A stretch of 19,111 bases of DNA from Deltaproteobacteria bacterium (GCA_018644785.1 JABGPV010000075.1:1-19111), one strand, 5' to 3'. Positions 1-7,286 are shown, counted from the stretch's first letter. Notes: generated by a model from the letters alone, not told the origin. Program-made: numbers and translations.

Positions 1-950
1 ACCGATTCAGGCATTTTTTCCGCCACAGCCTTTAAGCGTTTGGATCGCTCCCCTCTGGCCAGTCTTAAATTATCGAGAGCGCCGTTGTAAACCAGATATC
101 CCAGTTCTTCCCCATGAAAAAAATCCCGCCGGACATGTCGGTACCACTGTTCCAGGGCCACCAGGCCGGCCAGATAAAACAGGTTTTTTTCCAGCATCCG
201 GGACAAACCGGCATAACGGTTCAACGCCAATGGCAATTCACCACCACGATGGGCTTTTTCCATAATCAACCGCCGCTCATTCAGCACATCTTTTCGCAAA
301 ATGGTTCCTGCTGAAACCACATTTCCAAAGCCCACCCGTAAGGGACCCACGGCCCCCCCCTGGCCACCCAGAAAAATGGGCGGCTCATTGAGCATGACCC
401 CCCGCGGCACATCCCCGAACAATGACGGCGTTGTTTTGTCACCCGCCGCGGAAAAGTTGAAATGGATGTAAGAACTGCCCACCTCACTGTGATCCTTTCG
501 ACTGGTACCGCCTGAAAGCAGACAATCACAGAAATTGATTAAACTCCCCAGGGTGGCAAAAGGAAAAAGAATGGTTTGTTTGAGACCCACACAGTGTGCA
601 CCGCCGGACTGTTCCTCCAAAATTGTGCCTTCCCGCACATGTGCACCCAGCCCCATGTTTGCTTTTTCGAGGAAAACCGATTTTTTGAAATATCCCCCCT
701 TTAATTCAACACGGGGGCCAACCTGGCAGTCTTCAAGGGTCACAGGTCCTTCAAAGCCAATTTCAGACCCCCGTGAAATAACCGTTCTCGACCCGTAAAT
801 GCGACAACCGGGATAAAGGGTCACCCCATCACCGGAGATCTGGTCCACCTGAACATCATTGTCCAGATAGAGGGTCATGGGATTGGGAATCTTGGCCCCT
901 TTGTTAAGAAGCGCGATGATTTTATGCCGGTTTTGAGGTTCTAATTCCAA
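1..950 (-). CDS. GlmU-like left-handed beta-helix protein (3' end outside window)
   Basis: About 316 residues are visible; the C-terminus lies beyond the left edge. The reading frame has no stop from 950 down to 3. No ATG lies near its 5' end; the best start is TTG at 950-948, preceded by AGGAG with a 7-base gap, giving MELEPQNRHKIIALLNKGAK. Residues 25-160 are rich in short Gly/Val/Ile turns (YPGCRIYGSRTVIS, GFEGPVTLEDCQVGPRVELK), as in hexapeptide-repeat left-handed beta-helices. The stretch NFCDCLLSGGTSRKDHSEVGSSYIHFNF recalls the acetyltransferase end of GlmU-type sugar-nucleotide enzymes. The nucleotidyltransferase half of GlmU is absent from the visible part. Proteins of this kind in Desulfobacteraceae are, to my memory, named UDP-GlcNAc pyrophosphorylase-like, but the reaction is unproven. 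The gene begins 22 bases after the stop of the MscS-like gene and is probably co-transcribed with it. A run of eight G (coding strand) lies at 353-360. Confidence 0.72.
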   Translation of the reverse strand, partial: MELEPQNRHKIIALLNKGAKIPNPMTLYLDNDVQVDQISGDGVTLYPGCRIYGSRTVISRGSEIGFEGPVTLEDCQVGPRVELKGGYFKKSVFLEKANMGLGAHVREGTILEEQSGGAHCVGLKQTILFPFATLGSLINFCDCLLSGGTSRKDHSEVGSSYIHFNFSAAGDKTTPSLFGDVPRGVMLNEPPIFLGGQGGAVGPLRVGFGNVVSAGTILRKDVLNERRLIMEKAHRGGELPLALNRYAGLSRMLEKNLFYLAGLVALEQWYRHVRRDFFHGEELGYLVYNGALDNLRLARGERSKRLKAVAEKMPES

Positions 951-972
951 AGGTTTACTCCTGGATCCAAGG

Positions 973-2619
973 TCATGACCCTGCCATATGGACACTGACC
1001 TGCTGAAAGGGAATGACCCAGCTGTGCTGGTTGCAGACATCAACACAAATTCTCTGTATGGCCCTTTCCAGCACCCAGTATTTTGATCCGGCTTTCCCGT
1101 TAAACTCGGTCAGGATGGCCATATCCAGCGAAGACGCGCCGGCCGCCTTGAATTCCACGCGGATATGTTCCACAAAGTCGCCATGGCCGGCTTTTTCGAG
1201 CGCCTCCGTGACGGCTTTTTGAATAATTTTCGGAATCTCATGGGTGGCAATGCGTTGGTGCTGGTAATCCAGGCCGAATACACTCGTGAGTCGGTAACCG
1301 TCGGACAGGTTTGTGGGCGACTGGGCCAGATATTCCGACGTAGCATAGTATTTCAAAGCGCCGCCTTTCAATTTGAGGGTCACCATTTCAGGGGTTTGAG
1401 CCGCCACACTGCCGTAGGTTCCATCCGCGAGACGGACCCATTCACCGGTTCTGGAAGGGAACCAGGGCTCGTTTTCGGTTATGGGCCGGGACCTGAGTTC
1501 CATCAGATCATTAATGTGCAATCTGACAAAACCGTTTTCAAGGGCTTTGTTTTCAAGTTTTGAATTCATGTTGATGGAGACCACCTCGTAAGGGATCCCT
1601 TTGTAAACCACCACCTCCCCTTCCCGAACGGCACCGAAATTGAGCATGAGGGCCGCCTGGTTCCAGAACCGGGGAAGGGCCTGTTTCGAGGCCCAGGCGA
1701 TCCCCATCACAAAGATAATGGCTAGGGAAAGGAGCAGCCAGTCCCCCAGGAAATAGAGGGTTCCCAACAACACAAAAGCGGAGATAAATACCGTGCAGAC
1801 CCTGTAAAACAGGTCAAAAACCCGAACACCAAAAGACCTGCCCTTTTTATGAAATGGGCTCAGGTGAAAAATCAGTTTATGCAGGTAGTACAAACAGCTC
1901 CAGATGACGGCAAACGCCAGAAGCGCTAAAACCAGGTTTCTTCCCCTGCTTTGAAAAAAGAATTCCAGCAATTCCTGAAATGAGCGAGTAATGGATTTTT
2001 TCTCACCCACAACCTTTTCCAACGCCTTTTCTGAAACCACCATACGCGCTCTGACTTCGTTTTCCCGGTTCTCCCAGGAACGCGTCAGCTTCCCCAGTTT
2101 TTCAATGAGCTGTGGATTGTCGGCCTCTGAAACCAGTGAAATCAACCGTTTCTGAGCCGTCCGGGCCATCCGAAGCTGAGTATGGTATCGCGCAATTTCG
2201 TTTTTCAGGGCTTCAATTTTCCGCGGACGTGAGGTCATTTTCTTGATTTGGCTCATGATCGGCGCCAGGAATTGGGTGAGTTCCCGGTTCCAATCCACGC
2301 CCGCTTCTTTTTCCTTCCGGAGGGCATCCAGCCCCATCCCCGCGCTCAACTGTTCAAAGCTGCCCTCCATGACCTGTAATTTTATCTGAAATTCATCCAG
2401 TCGGGCTTTCAGCTCTTTTTCTCTGCCGATCCCATTCGGGCCCTTCATAACTTCCCGGGTGGCGGAAATCATCCTTGACAGGTTGTTCATGGATTGAACA
2501 AGCGCTTCGAGGTTCTCGATTGTGGCATGCTCATCCGTTTGGGCAGCAGAAGCCAATGAGAAAGTCCATGGCGCCACCAGAACAAAAAAGATAAGAAAAA
2601 ACAACTGGATTTTTTTCAT
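973..2619 (-). CDS. MscS-like mechanosensitive channel with N-terminal coiled coil
   Basis: The 548-residue product has a signal peptide (1 to about 26, ending SLASAA), a charged helical region (about 30-215, likely coiled coil outside the cytoplasm), and three hydrophobic segments at about 228-247, 268-289 and 292-312. The last is followed by a MscS-type beta domain (AALMLNFGAVREGEVVVYKGIPYEVVSINM) and an alpha/beta C-terminal domain to the end. This order (exported helical domain, membrane segments, pore helix, beta domain) is that of large MscS relatives such as MscK/MscM types, though with fewer membrane helices. The expected role is a tension-gated channel of the inner membrane that vents solutes on osmotic downshift; gating partners are unknown. 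The Shine-Dalgarno sequence before the ATG is poor (GGGTGA). Immediately upstream lie two palindromic repeats and then the small gene at 2714-2950. Stop is TGA, 22 bases before the next gene. Confidence 0.85.
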   Translation of the reverse strand: MKKIQLFFLIFFVLVAPWTFSLASAAQTDEHATIENLEALVQSMNNLSRMISATREVMKGPNGIGREKELKARLDEFQIKLQVMEGSFEQLSAGMGLDALRKEKEAGVDWNRELTQFLAPIMSQIKKMTSRPRKIEALKNEIARYHTQLRMARTAQKRLISLVSEADNPQLIEKLGKLTRSWENRENEVRARMVVSEKALEKVVGEKKSITRSFQELLEFFFQSRGRNLVLALLAFAVIWSCLYYLHKLIFHLSPFHKKGRSFGVRVFDLFYRVCTVFISAFVLLGTLYFLGDWLLLSLAIIFVMGIAWASKQALPRFWNQAALMLNFGAVREGEVVVYKGIPYEVVSINMNSKLENKALENGFVRLHINDLMELRSRPITENEPWFPSRTGEWVRLADGTYGSVAAQTPEMVTLKLKGGALKYYATSEYLAQSPTNLSDGYRLTSVFGLDYQHQRIATHEIPKIIQKAVTEALEKAGHGDFVEHIRVEFKAAGASSLDMAILTEFNGKAGSKYWVLERAIQRICVDVCNQHSWVIPFQQVSVHMAGS

Positions 2620-2646
2620 GGAGTATCACCCGTTTTCTGATGCTCT

Positions 2647-2673
2647 CTCGTTCCTACGCTCCCGCGTTGGAAT
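2647..2673. repeat. Degenerate copy of the GTTCCCACG palindrome
   Basis: The bases CTCGTTCCTACG, a 6-base loop CTCCCG, then CGTTGGAAT form an imperfect hairpin (one T-T mismatch, one G-T pair). It shares its loop and left flank CTC with the better copy 34 bases downstream, in the same orientation. Confidence 0.6.
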
Positions 2674-2680
2674 TACCACC

Positions 2681-2709
2681 CTCGTTCCCATGCTCCCGCG
2701 TGGGAACGC
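2681..2709. repeat. Palindromic repeat, 9-bp stem and 6-base loop
   Basis: GTTCCCATG, loop CTCCCG, CGTGGGAAC (core 2684-2707) folds into a 9-bp stem with a single T-G pair. It is not followed by a T-run, so it is not a classic terminator for either flanking gene. A related copy lies at 5752-5775. Such GTTCCCACG/CGTGGGAAC palindromes are REP-like and dispersed in several proteobacterial genomes (from memory). Confidence 0.75.
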
Positions 2710-2713
2710 AATT

Positions 2714-2950
2714 CTACTTCCCAATGGTCACACTATCCTGCGCCACCAGATCCCTGGCCCCGGCCTTCAACAGTGCGGGATTCAGGAAGAGCTCCGCTTC
2801 TTTGGACCCCCTGGCATCCACAAACGTATCATCGAGTGTCATGTGGGTTTTTTTCAAGACCTTGAAACTGCTGTCCATCAGGATAAAATGATAATTCAGA
2901 ACACCGTAAACACAGGCGCCCAGAATGATCAGGAAAAAGAGTTTTTTCAT
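2714..2950 (-). CDS. Small membrane-anchored protein of unknown function
   Basis: This 78-residue protein starts MKKLFFLIILGACVYGVLNYHF, a single hydrophobic segment that serves either as an uncleaved anchor or as a signal peptide, followed by a soluble tail of about 55 residues with the sequence TLDDTFVDARGSKEAELFLNP. The start is well supported by GGAGGGAG about 6 bases before the ATG. Stop is TAG. I do not recognise a named family, although the wording DDTFVDARG...LNPALLKAG gives the impression of a conserved small protein of delta-proteobacteria. It lies between the metallophosphoesterase gene (22 bases upstream) and the repeats that precede the channel gene, so it is likely part of the same minus-strand transcript. 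A topology with the tail in the periplasm is inferred. Confidence 0.75.
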   Translation of the reverse strand: MKKLFFLIILGACVYGVLNYHFILMDSSFKVLKKTHMTLDDTFVDARGSKEAELFLNPALLKAGARDLVAQDSVTIGK

Positions 2951-2971
2951 GTGCGTCTCCCTCCAATAATA

Positions 2972-4306
2972 CTAATTCAGGACAGGCATCTGGAAAAGCA
3001 GTTCTACATTCCGATCCTGTGCTGTTCCCGACCCGTCAAAGGGTTCCCGGGCCGCCGACCGGTATGAGGCACGCGCATTTTTCCCCAGTTGTCCACCGGC
3101 CTGCTGGTTGAAGACAAAGGTTCGAATGGCGCCCGTACCATTCCCCCGATCATAAATCTCCAGGATACGTCCCTGCTGCGGATAATCGATGAGTGATGAA
3201 GTCTGTATCTGCCAGAACCCAGCCCCCGGCTTGCGTGGATTTTTAAAGGCCTGAATATGATGCTTGTGGTTGTGGCCGCATACCAGGGCGATCACCTGAG
3301 GATACGCCAGCATAAGATTCTTGAGTTCCTCGCCCCCTTCCTCAATGCGCCCGATGGGGTGATGGCTTACCACGACGGCAAGAAAACCGGGGTGCCCTTC
3401 AAGCTCCTTTTTGAGCCAGCGGAGCTGATCCTTTTCCACATGCCCCAGGGCTTTCCCCGCAGCCCGGCTGGTTTCCAGAACGTAAAACCGTATCCCCGGC
3501 TGAACAAGCCGCCCATTCCCCCCTGAAATGGGCGGAACCGCTGTGAAAGCGTAATAACCGCGAACCCCGGGAGGGTCGCCGCCGGATGCGGGGCTGAAAT
3601 CAAAACCTTTTGCCTGAGAACCGAATGCCGTGCGGGATCGGTCATGGGCTTTTGTGGGATAATGTTTTTGAATGAATTCCTGCTTGTTTAAAAAATCGAG
3701 ATCCGTAAAATTTTCCAGCAGGGCCGGAGGAATATTGCCCATCCCCAAACAGTCGTGATTGCCGACCACTTGAAACCATGGACAATCCAGTTGGTTCATT
3801 TCGGAGAGAAAACCCACCAGCTCCGGAATCGTACCGATATCTACCGCATCTCCCGTATTCACCACAAAATCAAGGGGTGGTTCGGCGGCGTTCAGGGTTT
3901 TGACCATGGCGCGAAGGTTGTCCACATCAAAACGCTCCTGAATTTCGGGGCGATCGAGACCCCCGAACCCGATCTGCTCCCCGAAACCGTCCAGCAGGGT
4001 TTCCAATTCGGGATGACCCGTGAACGTGAACTGCTCCAGCGTAATATGAACATCCGACAGATGCCCGAATTGCAGCAGCCGTTTCGGGGAACCCGTGGCG
4101 GAATCCAACCGGGGACGAGCACCCAGATTGTTTTTCATGGGGCAATTTGAAGGGGACGGGGGCGGCGAGGCAGACCCCTGGGCCGGCGCCTGTAGAAGAC
4201 TTCCCGCCGAAAAGCCTTTGCCGCCGCAGCCCAGGTTCCCCAGATTGAAGGAACCCAGGGCAGCCAAACCCAACCAAGCCAGGAACTGACGTCTTTTCAA
4301 GTCCAT
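2972..4306 (-). CDS. Exported metallophosphoesterase (Tat signal)
   Basis: A 444-residue calcineurin-like phosphoesterase. All metal-binding motifs of the family are present: DVH (Asp85, His87), TGDAVD (Asp153), GNHD (Asn183, His184), SHHP (His315) and GHNH (His345, His347). The N-terminus KRRQFLAWLGLAALGSF is a twin-arginine signal; a Cys at residue 27 (NLGC) could be a lipid site but fits the lipobox poorly. A Pro/Ser linker at about 41-54 joins signal and catalytic domain. The frame can be extended 21 codons upstream to a TTG at 4369, but that would bury the RR motif and overlap the ATPase stop, so the ATG at 4306 is chosen (weak GGGTGA site). The substrate cannot be read from the sequence; phosphodiester or phosphomonoester hydrolysis in the periplasm is expected. 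It lies 59 bases after the ATPase gene. Confidence 0.88.
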   Translation of the reverse strand: MDLKRRQFLAWLGLAALGSFNLGNLGCGGKGFSAGSLLQAPAQGSASPPPSPSNCPMKNNLGARPRLDSATGSPKRLLQFGHLSDVHITLEQFTFTGHPELETLLDGFGEQIGFGGLDRPEIQERFDVDNLRAMVKTLNAAEPPLDFVVNTGDAVDIGTIPELVGFLSEMNQLDCPWFQVVGNHDCLGMGNIPPALLENFTDLDFLNKQEFIQKHYPTKAHDRSRTAFGSQAKGFDFSPASGGDPPGVRGYYAFTAVPPISGGNGRLVQPGIRFYVLETSRAAGKALGHVEKDQLRWLKKELEGHPGFLAVVVSHHPIGRIEEGGEELKNLMLAYPQVIALVCGHNHKHHIQAFKNPRKPGAGFWQIQTSSLIDYPQQGRILEIYDRGNGTGAIRTFVFNQQAGGQLGKNARASYRSAAREPFDGSGTAQDRNVELLFQMPVLN

Positions 4307-4365
4307 TAGATTCACCCATAAGCCCAAAACAGATGGAAAAGATCTATCAAAAATGGTGAAAAAGG

Positions 4366-5646
4366 TCAATGGTCGCGGGAAACATTGGCAGCGCCCAAAA
4401 AATCCCAGGCCTTCACGTGAGCAATGCCGTCTCTGTTTCCAAAACTCACATCGTCCATTGAAACAACCACTTTCTCAAAATTATCATCAATCAGCGCAAG
4501 GTTCCCGAACTCCCGCTCCACCACCCTGTCATCAGGCAGGAGGTAGGCCACCTGAACGTACTTTTTGATGTTGTTTTTTTCCGCAATAAAGTCGATTTCA
4601 CGCCCTTTGATTCTCCCGGTATAAACGGAATACCCCTCTCTTTTCAGATGCATGAAAACCGCATTTTCCAGATATTTCCCAACACCGAAGTCAAAGGAAC
4701 TGGATAGAAAATATTTGAATCCAAGGTCGTTCAGGTAGTATTTTCGCTCACCGCTCAGGATCTTTTTCCCCTTGATGTCATATCTTGCAGATTCGTGAAT
4801 AAAGCAGGCATCCTGCAGAAACTTCAAATAGGACCCGACGGTTTCCCCGTTGCTGCGGTATCCGGCATGTGTTAAAGCGCCCACAACGGAGTTGATAGAG
4901 AAGAAACTGCCCACCGAATCAATCAGGAAATGAATCAACCTTTCGAGCAGCACCACATCCCGCACCTTGTGACGAAACACAATATCTCTTAAAACGATGG
5001 AGTCCATCAGGCTTTTGTAATAGTTTGCCTTCATTTCCCGGCCTGAAAGCCGGTAGCTCTCCGGAATGCCGCCGGATTCAAGATATGAAATGAAGGACGC
5101 CCTGCTTAATTGTGTCTTGTTGATTCCCAGGAATTCCGGGTAACTGAAAGGGAAAACCGCCAGGGTCAAATACCTGCCGCTCAGGTAGGTGGCCATTTCA
5201 CCGGAAAGCAGTTTGGCATTTGAACCGGTGATGAAAAGTTCATGGTGGGCAGTATAATCCTGTGAAAGGGAATTGACCGCTTTTTCCCAAGCGTCGATTT
5301 CCTGAACCTCATCGAGGAAAATATAAACCGTCCCTTTCGGTTTGAGCTGTTTTCGGTATTCCTCTATGGTCTCTTTAAGGGTTACATCATTATTAATGGG
5401 ATCAAGGGCGTGCATTTCCTTGTTGATATACAGGATGTTCTCAGCCGGCACCTTTTTTTCGATAATCAGATGGGCAATGAACATTCGGATCAGATAACTC
5501 TTGCCGACCCGCCGTTGTCCCAGAATGACTTTAACGAGCGAATTGTTCAAATATCCGGAGAGTGCCTTCACATACGGCTCCCGTCGAAAACCGATGTTGA
5601 CCGGCGGCCCTTCCCAGAAATTGTATTTCCTCAGGATTTCAATCAT
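4366..5646 (-). CDS. AAA+ ATPase of the AAA_14/DUF4143 type
   Basis: The 426-residue protein carries a Walker A motif GQRRVGKS (residues 43-50), a Walker B motif VYIFLDE (107-113) and a sensor-like ITGSNAKLL (139-147), giving an N-terminal P-loop domain. The C-terminal half is DUF4143-like and ends with LENAVFMHLKREGY (from 326), GREIDF (348-353) and YVQVAYLL (363-370), the spacing of a PD-(D/E)xK-like fold whose last catalytic position is here Gln-Val. Cytoplasmic. Members are common, often patchily distributed and of unknown function; none is tied to the neighbouring envelope genes. A candidate promoter lies just upstream at 5682-5710. The ribosome-binding site is weak. It may be an independent accessory gene placed ahead of the metallophosphoesterase. 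Confidence 0.9.
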   Translation of the reverse strand: MIEILRKYNFWEGPPVNIGFRREPYVKALSGYLNNSLVKVILGQRRVGKSYLIRMFIAHLIIEKKVPAENILYINKEMHALDPINNDVTLKETIEEYRKQLKPKGTVYIFLDEVQEIDAWEKAVNSLSQDYTAHHELFITGSNAKLLSGEMATYLSGRYLTLAVFPFSYPEFLGINKTQLSRASFISYLESGGIPESYRLSGREMKANYYKSLMDSIVLRDIVFRHKVRDVVLLERLIHFLIDSVGSFFSINSVVGALTHAGYRSNGETVGSYLKFLQDACFIHESARYDIKGKKILSGERKYYLNDLGFKYFLSSSFDFGVGKYLENAVFMHLKREGYSVYTGRIKGREIDFIAEKNNIKKYVQVAYLLPDDRVVEREFGNLALIDDNFEKVVVSMDDVSFGNRDGIAHVKAWDFLGAANVSRDH

Positions 5647-5681
5647 GTTTGAACCCGGACAGATATTTTTTTGATTTTACA

Positions 5682-5710
5682 GATATAATTGAATTTTCTG
5701 AAAATATCAA
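5682..5710 (-). promoter_or_regulatory. Candidate sigma-70 promoter for the AAA+ ATPase gene
   Basis: On the minus strand TTGATA (5710-5705), a 17-base spacer and TATATC (5687-5682) match five and four of six consensus positions. The surroundings are very AT-rich. The ATG of the ATPase lies 36 bases downstream. The octamer ACAGATAT (plus strand) occurs at 5659-5666 and 5679-5686, 20 bases apart, overlapping the -10 box, and could be an operator; this is a guess. Confidence 0.4.
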
Positions 5711-5751
5711 GAAGAAAATAAATCGTACTTGGAATTCCCCCCATTCCCATC

Positions 5752-5775
5752 GTTTCCACGCGCCTGCGTGGGAAC
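5752..5775. repeat. Palindromic repeat, third copy
   Basis: GTTTCCACG, loop CGCCTG, CGTGGGAAC: a 9-bp stem with one T-G pair and a 6-base loop, the same geometry as the copies at 2650-2673 and 2684-2707. The flanking GAG on the right indicates that this copy is inverted relative to those. It lies in the gene-free stretch between the ATPase and the OmpA-like gene, about 155 bases ahead of a RAYT gene stub. Confidence 0.72.
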
Positions 5776-5814
5776 GAGGGGGACGAGAGGGGATCGCCGC
5801 TACAGCACGCCGGC

Positions 5815-5847
5815 AGGGCTGCGCGGCTTCGCTACGCTTGCAGCCCT
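5815..5847. repeat. Hairpin AGGGCTGC / GCAGCCCT
   Basis: An 8-bp perfect inverted repeat (5815-5822 and 5840-5847) encloses 17 bases that are themselves GC-rich (GCGGCTTCGCTACGCTT). It is not followed by a T-run on either strand. It lies between the REP-like palindrome and the RAYT stub and may be part of the end structure of that former element. Confidence 0.5.
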
Positions 5848-5862
5848 TTGCCTTGCGCGGGG

Positions 5863-5883
5863 ATTGGGGTCAGCCCTTGACAA
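5863..5883 (+). repeat. Direct repeat copy A (ATTGGGGTCAGCC...TTGACAA)
   Basis: The motif reads ATTGGGGTCAGCC followed by CTTGACAA. A copy lacking one C lies at 7328-7347 in the same direction. Copy A is 48 bases upstream of the RAYT stub ATG, so it is probably part of the former transposase element's leader. Confidence 0.65.
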
Positions 5884-5930
5884 TGGACAAACAAGATAAT
5901 AGAGCCTTCTTGAGAGGGTGTAAAGAATCT

Positions 5931-5976
5931 ATGGCGCGGCCTTTGCGGATTGAATCTAAAGGGGCTTTTTACCATA
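5931..5976 (+). pseudogene. 5' stub of a RAYT (REP-associated Y1 transposase) gene
   Basis: The ATG at 5931 opens MARPLRIESKGAFYH, which is the very conserved N-terminus of the REP-associated tyrosine transposase group (MARPLRIE-x-x-GA-x-YH). After the His the similarity ends at once; the expected V-T-x-R-G-N and the catalytic HUH and Tyr motifs are absent. A possible ribosome-binding site GAGAGGG precedes the ATG. Only about 46 bases of the gene are left, and the break lies 7 bases from the stop codon of the OmpA-like gene on the opposite strand. It is a remnant with no activity. Confidence 0.7.
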
Positions 5977-5982
5977 GCGCAG

Positions 5983-6687
5983 CTATTTTTTTGCAGCAAC
6001 AATCTCCACCCGGCGGTTAAGCTGCTTGTTTTCCTTTGAGGTATTCGGTTTCAGGGGTATGCTTTCCCCATAACCCACAACCTTCAGTCGATCCGGCGAA
6101 ACACCGTGCTGAGCAACTAAATACTGTTTGACAGCGCCTGCCCGATTCAGGCTCAGCCGAACATTATATTTTTCCTTTCCATCGGAATCCGTATGCCCGT
6201 TGATGGTGATGATCCTCTCGCGCAGGCGAGGATCGGACAGAGCCTTTCCCAATTCATTCAGAATCTTATAAGATCCCTTTCGAATGGTGTAACTGTTAAC
6301 ATCGAACTGAATCTTGAGGTTGACAAACCCGCCGGTCCTTTTTTCCGGGGCTTTGACCGTCTCCCATACTTCAACCCCTTTCTCCTTTTTCAGCACCTTG
6401 ATGGAACGGGTTTTGATGGGCCGGGTTTTCTCTGTGGGCACTTCCCCCGCTTTCAGGGATTGCCATTCACCTTCCCCAGCCTTGGATTCGGAAGGGTTTC
6501 CCTTATCCGGCGAAAGAAGGCTTTCCGTGATACCGCCGGAAGTTGATTTAAAACCGTCATCTTTAATGGCCTGGGTTTTCTCCTTCGGTTCCCCGGGTGT
6601 GTTCAAAGGTTGCCAGCCGTCATCAGCCGCCATACAAATGGTCGTGAAAATAAAAAGAACCGCCGTCATCAATAGAATTCGTTTCAT
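5983..6687 (-). CDS. OmpA-family peptidoglycan-binding protein
   Basis: A 234-residue exported protein. Signal peptide 1-20 (MKRILLMTAVLFIFTTICMA), then a low-complexity region with two copies of a 19-residue unit (GWQPLNTPGEPKEKTQAIK at 24-42 and EWQSLKAGEVPTEKTRPIK at 74-92), then an OmpA C-terminal domain from about 122. The domain shows the usual marks: IQFDVNSYTI, INGHTDSDGKEKYNVRLSLNRA (Asp167 and Arg182 as the diaminopimelate-binding pair by family rule) and VVGYGESIPL...NRRVEIV. It should bind peptidoglycan in the periplasm; no beta-barrel or lipobox is present, so it is a soluble or partner-held form. A perfect AAGGAGGT lies 7 bases before the ATG. It follows the phospholipase D pseudogene by 35 bases and was probably transcribed with it. 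Its 3' end abuts the RAYT stub. Confidence 0.9.
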   Translation of the reverse strand: MKRILLMTAVLFIFTTICMAADDGWQPLNTPGEPKEKTQAIKDDGFKSTSGGITESLLSPDKGNPSESKAGEGEWQSLKAGEVPTEKTRPIKTRSIKVLKKEKGVEVWETVKAPEKRTGGFVNLKIQFDVNSYTIRKGSYKILNELGKALSDPRLRERIITINGHTDSDGKEKYNVRLSLNRAGAVKQYLVAQHGVSPDRLKVVGYGESIPLKPNTSKENKQLNRRVEIVAAKK

Positions 6688-6722
6688 TAATGATACCTCC
6701 TTAAGGTTTTTCGATCCCCACC

Positions 6723-7103
6723 CTAGAAATGTTCTTCAAACAGACTTCCGAATTTCTTCCTCAGCCAATAGAAGGTTTTTGAAGGCATGTGAAACTCATC
6801 GGCTTCCGTGCTGGAAATGTGTTTGCTGAAAACCAGGTCATTGCCATAAAAAATATGGGCCAACCGTTCGGATAAGGGTCTGCTCTCTTAGATTATGGCT
6901 GTTTCACTATTGAGTTTTTCGCTCCGGGGGCCCAGGTTATGAGATCCAACCAATGACACCACACGGTCAAAAACGGCGATACGGTTTTTTTCGAAAGATC
7001 GAACTTCAAACAGTCCCTTTCGGCCAATGGTTGACAAAGGACTTCCTTCAAATTCCTTTGCCGGTCCAAATACAGACCAATTCACTAACGCCTCGTTCGG
7101 TCC
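6723..7103 (-). pseudogene. Remnant of a phospholipase D family gene (C-terminal part)
   Basis: The minus strand reads RIAVFDRVVSLVGSHNLGPRSEKLNSETAII, then TAA at 6888-6890, then continues in the same frame with ESRPLSERLAHIFYGNDLVF and on to a TAG at 6723-6725. VFDxxVxLxGSxNLDPRSxxLNSE is the second HKD block of PLD-type phosphodiesterases (cardiolipin synthase-like). Here the HxK residues are replaced (FEKNRIAVFD), Asp of NLDPRS is Gly, and a stop codon interrupts the tail, so the catalytic site is lost. The first HKD half is absent; only about 100 residues of a protein usually several hundred long remain, and the 5' border is uncertain. It ends 35 bases before the OmpA-like gene. Confidence 0.68.
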
Positions 7104-7104
7104 A

Positions 7105-7245
7105 TTATTTTTTTTTGTTTTTGATGGTGACAATCTTAGAATCCCCATAGCGGGTCACACCAGGCAACGGGGCTTTTTTTTTAAAACAAGCGGACAAACC
7201 GGCAGCAAAAATGATGGTAAACACTACTGAAAATACTCGCTTCAT
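7105..7245 (-). CDS. Very small lipoprotein (46 residues)
   Basis: The ATG at 7245 opens MKRVFSVVFTIIFAAGLSAC followed by FKKKAPLPGVTRYGDSKIVTIKNKKK and TAA. The first 20 residues form a signal peptide with the lipobox LSAC, so a mature lipopeptide of 27 residues with basic ends is predicted. GGGAGAAAG lies about 7 bases before the start, and a near-consensus promoter lies 40-70 bases upstream, both arguing that the gene is expressed. The family is not recognised. It might also be the surviving N-terminus of the damaged phospholipase D gene just downstream, ended early by slippage in the A-rich run at 7108-7120; the two explanations cannot be told apart here. Confidence 0.6.
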   Translation of the reverse strand: MKRVFSVVFTIIFAAGLSACFKKKAPLPGVTRYGDSKIVTIKNKKK

Positions 7246-7286
7246 GCACTTTCTCCCAAAGCGACACCCCCCCATTTCAAAAAAAG

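Noticed and set aside
353..360. Run of eight C as a phase-variation tract
   Set aside because: It falls on in-frame Gly-Gly-Ala codons of a conserved-looking region; nothing else suggests phase variation.
4307..4369. TTG start extending the metallophosphoesterase by 21 residues
   Set aside because: It overlaps the upstream stop codon, has no ribosome-binding site and displaces the twin-arginine signal.
5877..5900. TTGACA...GATAAT as a promoter of the RAYT stub
   Set aside because: The spacer is only 12 bases.
5649..6020. 123-residue plus-strand open frame
   Set aside because: It runs through the palindromes and the RAYT leader and only its part from 5931 resembles a protein; the rest is non-coding sequence read by chance.
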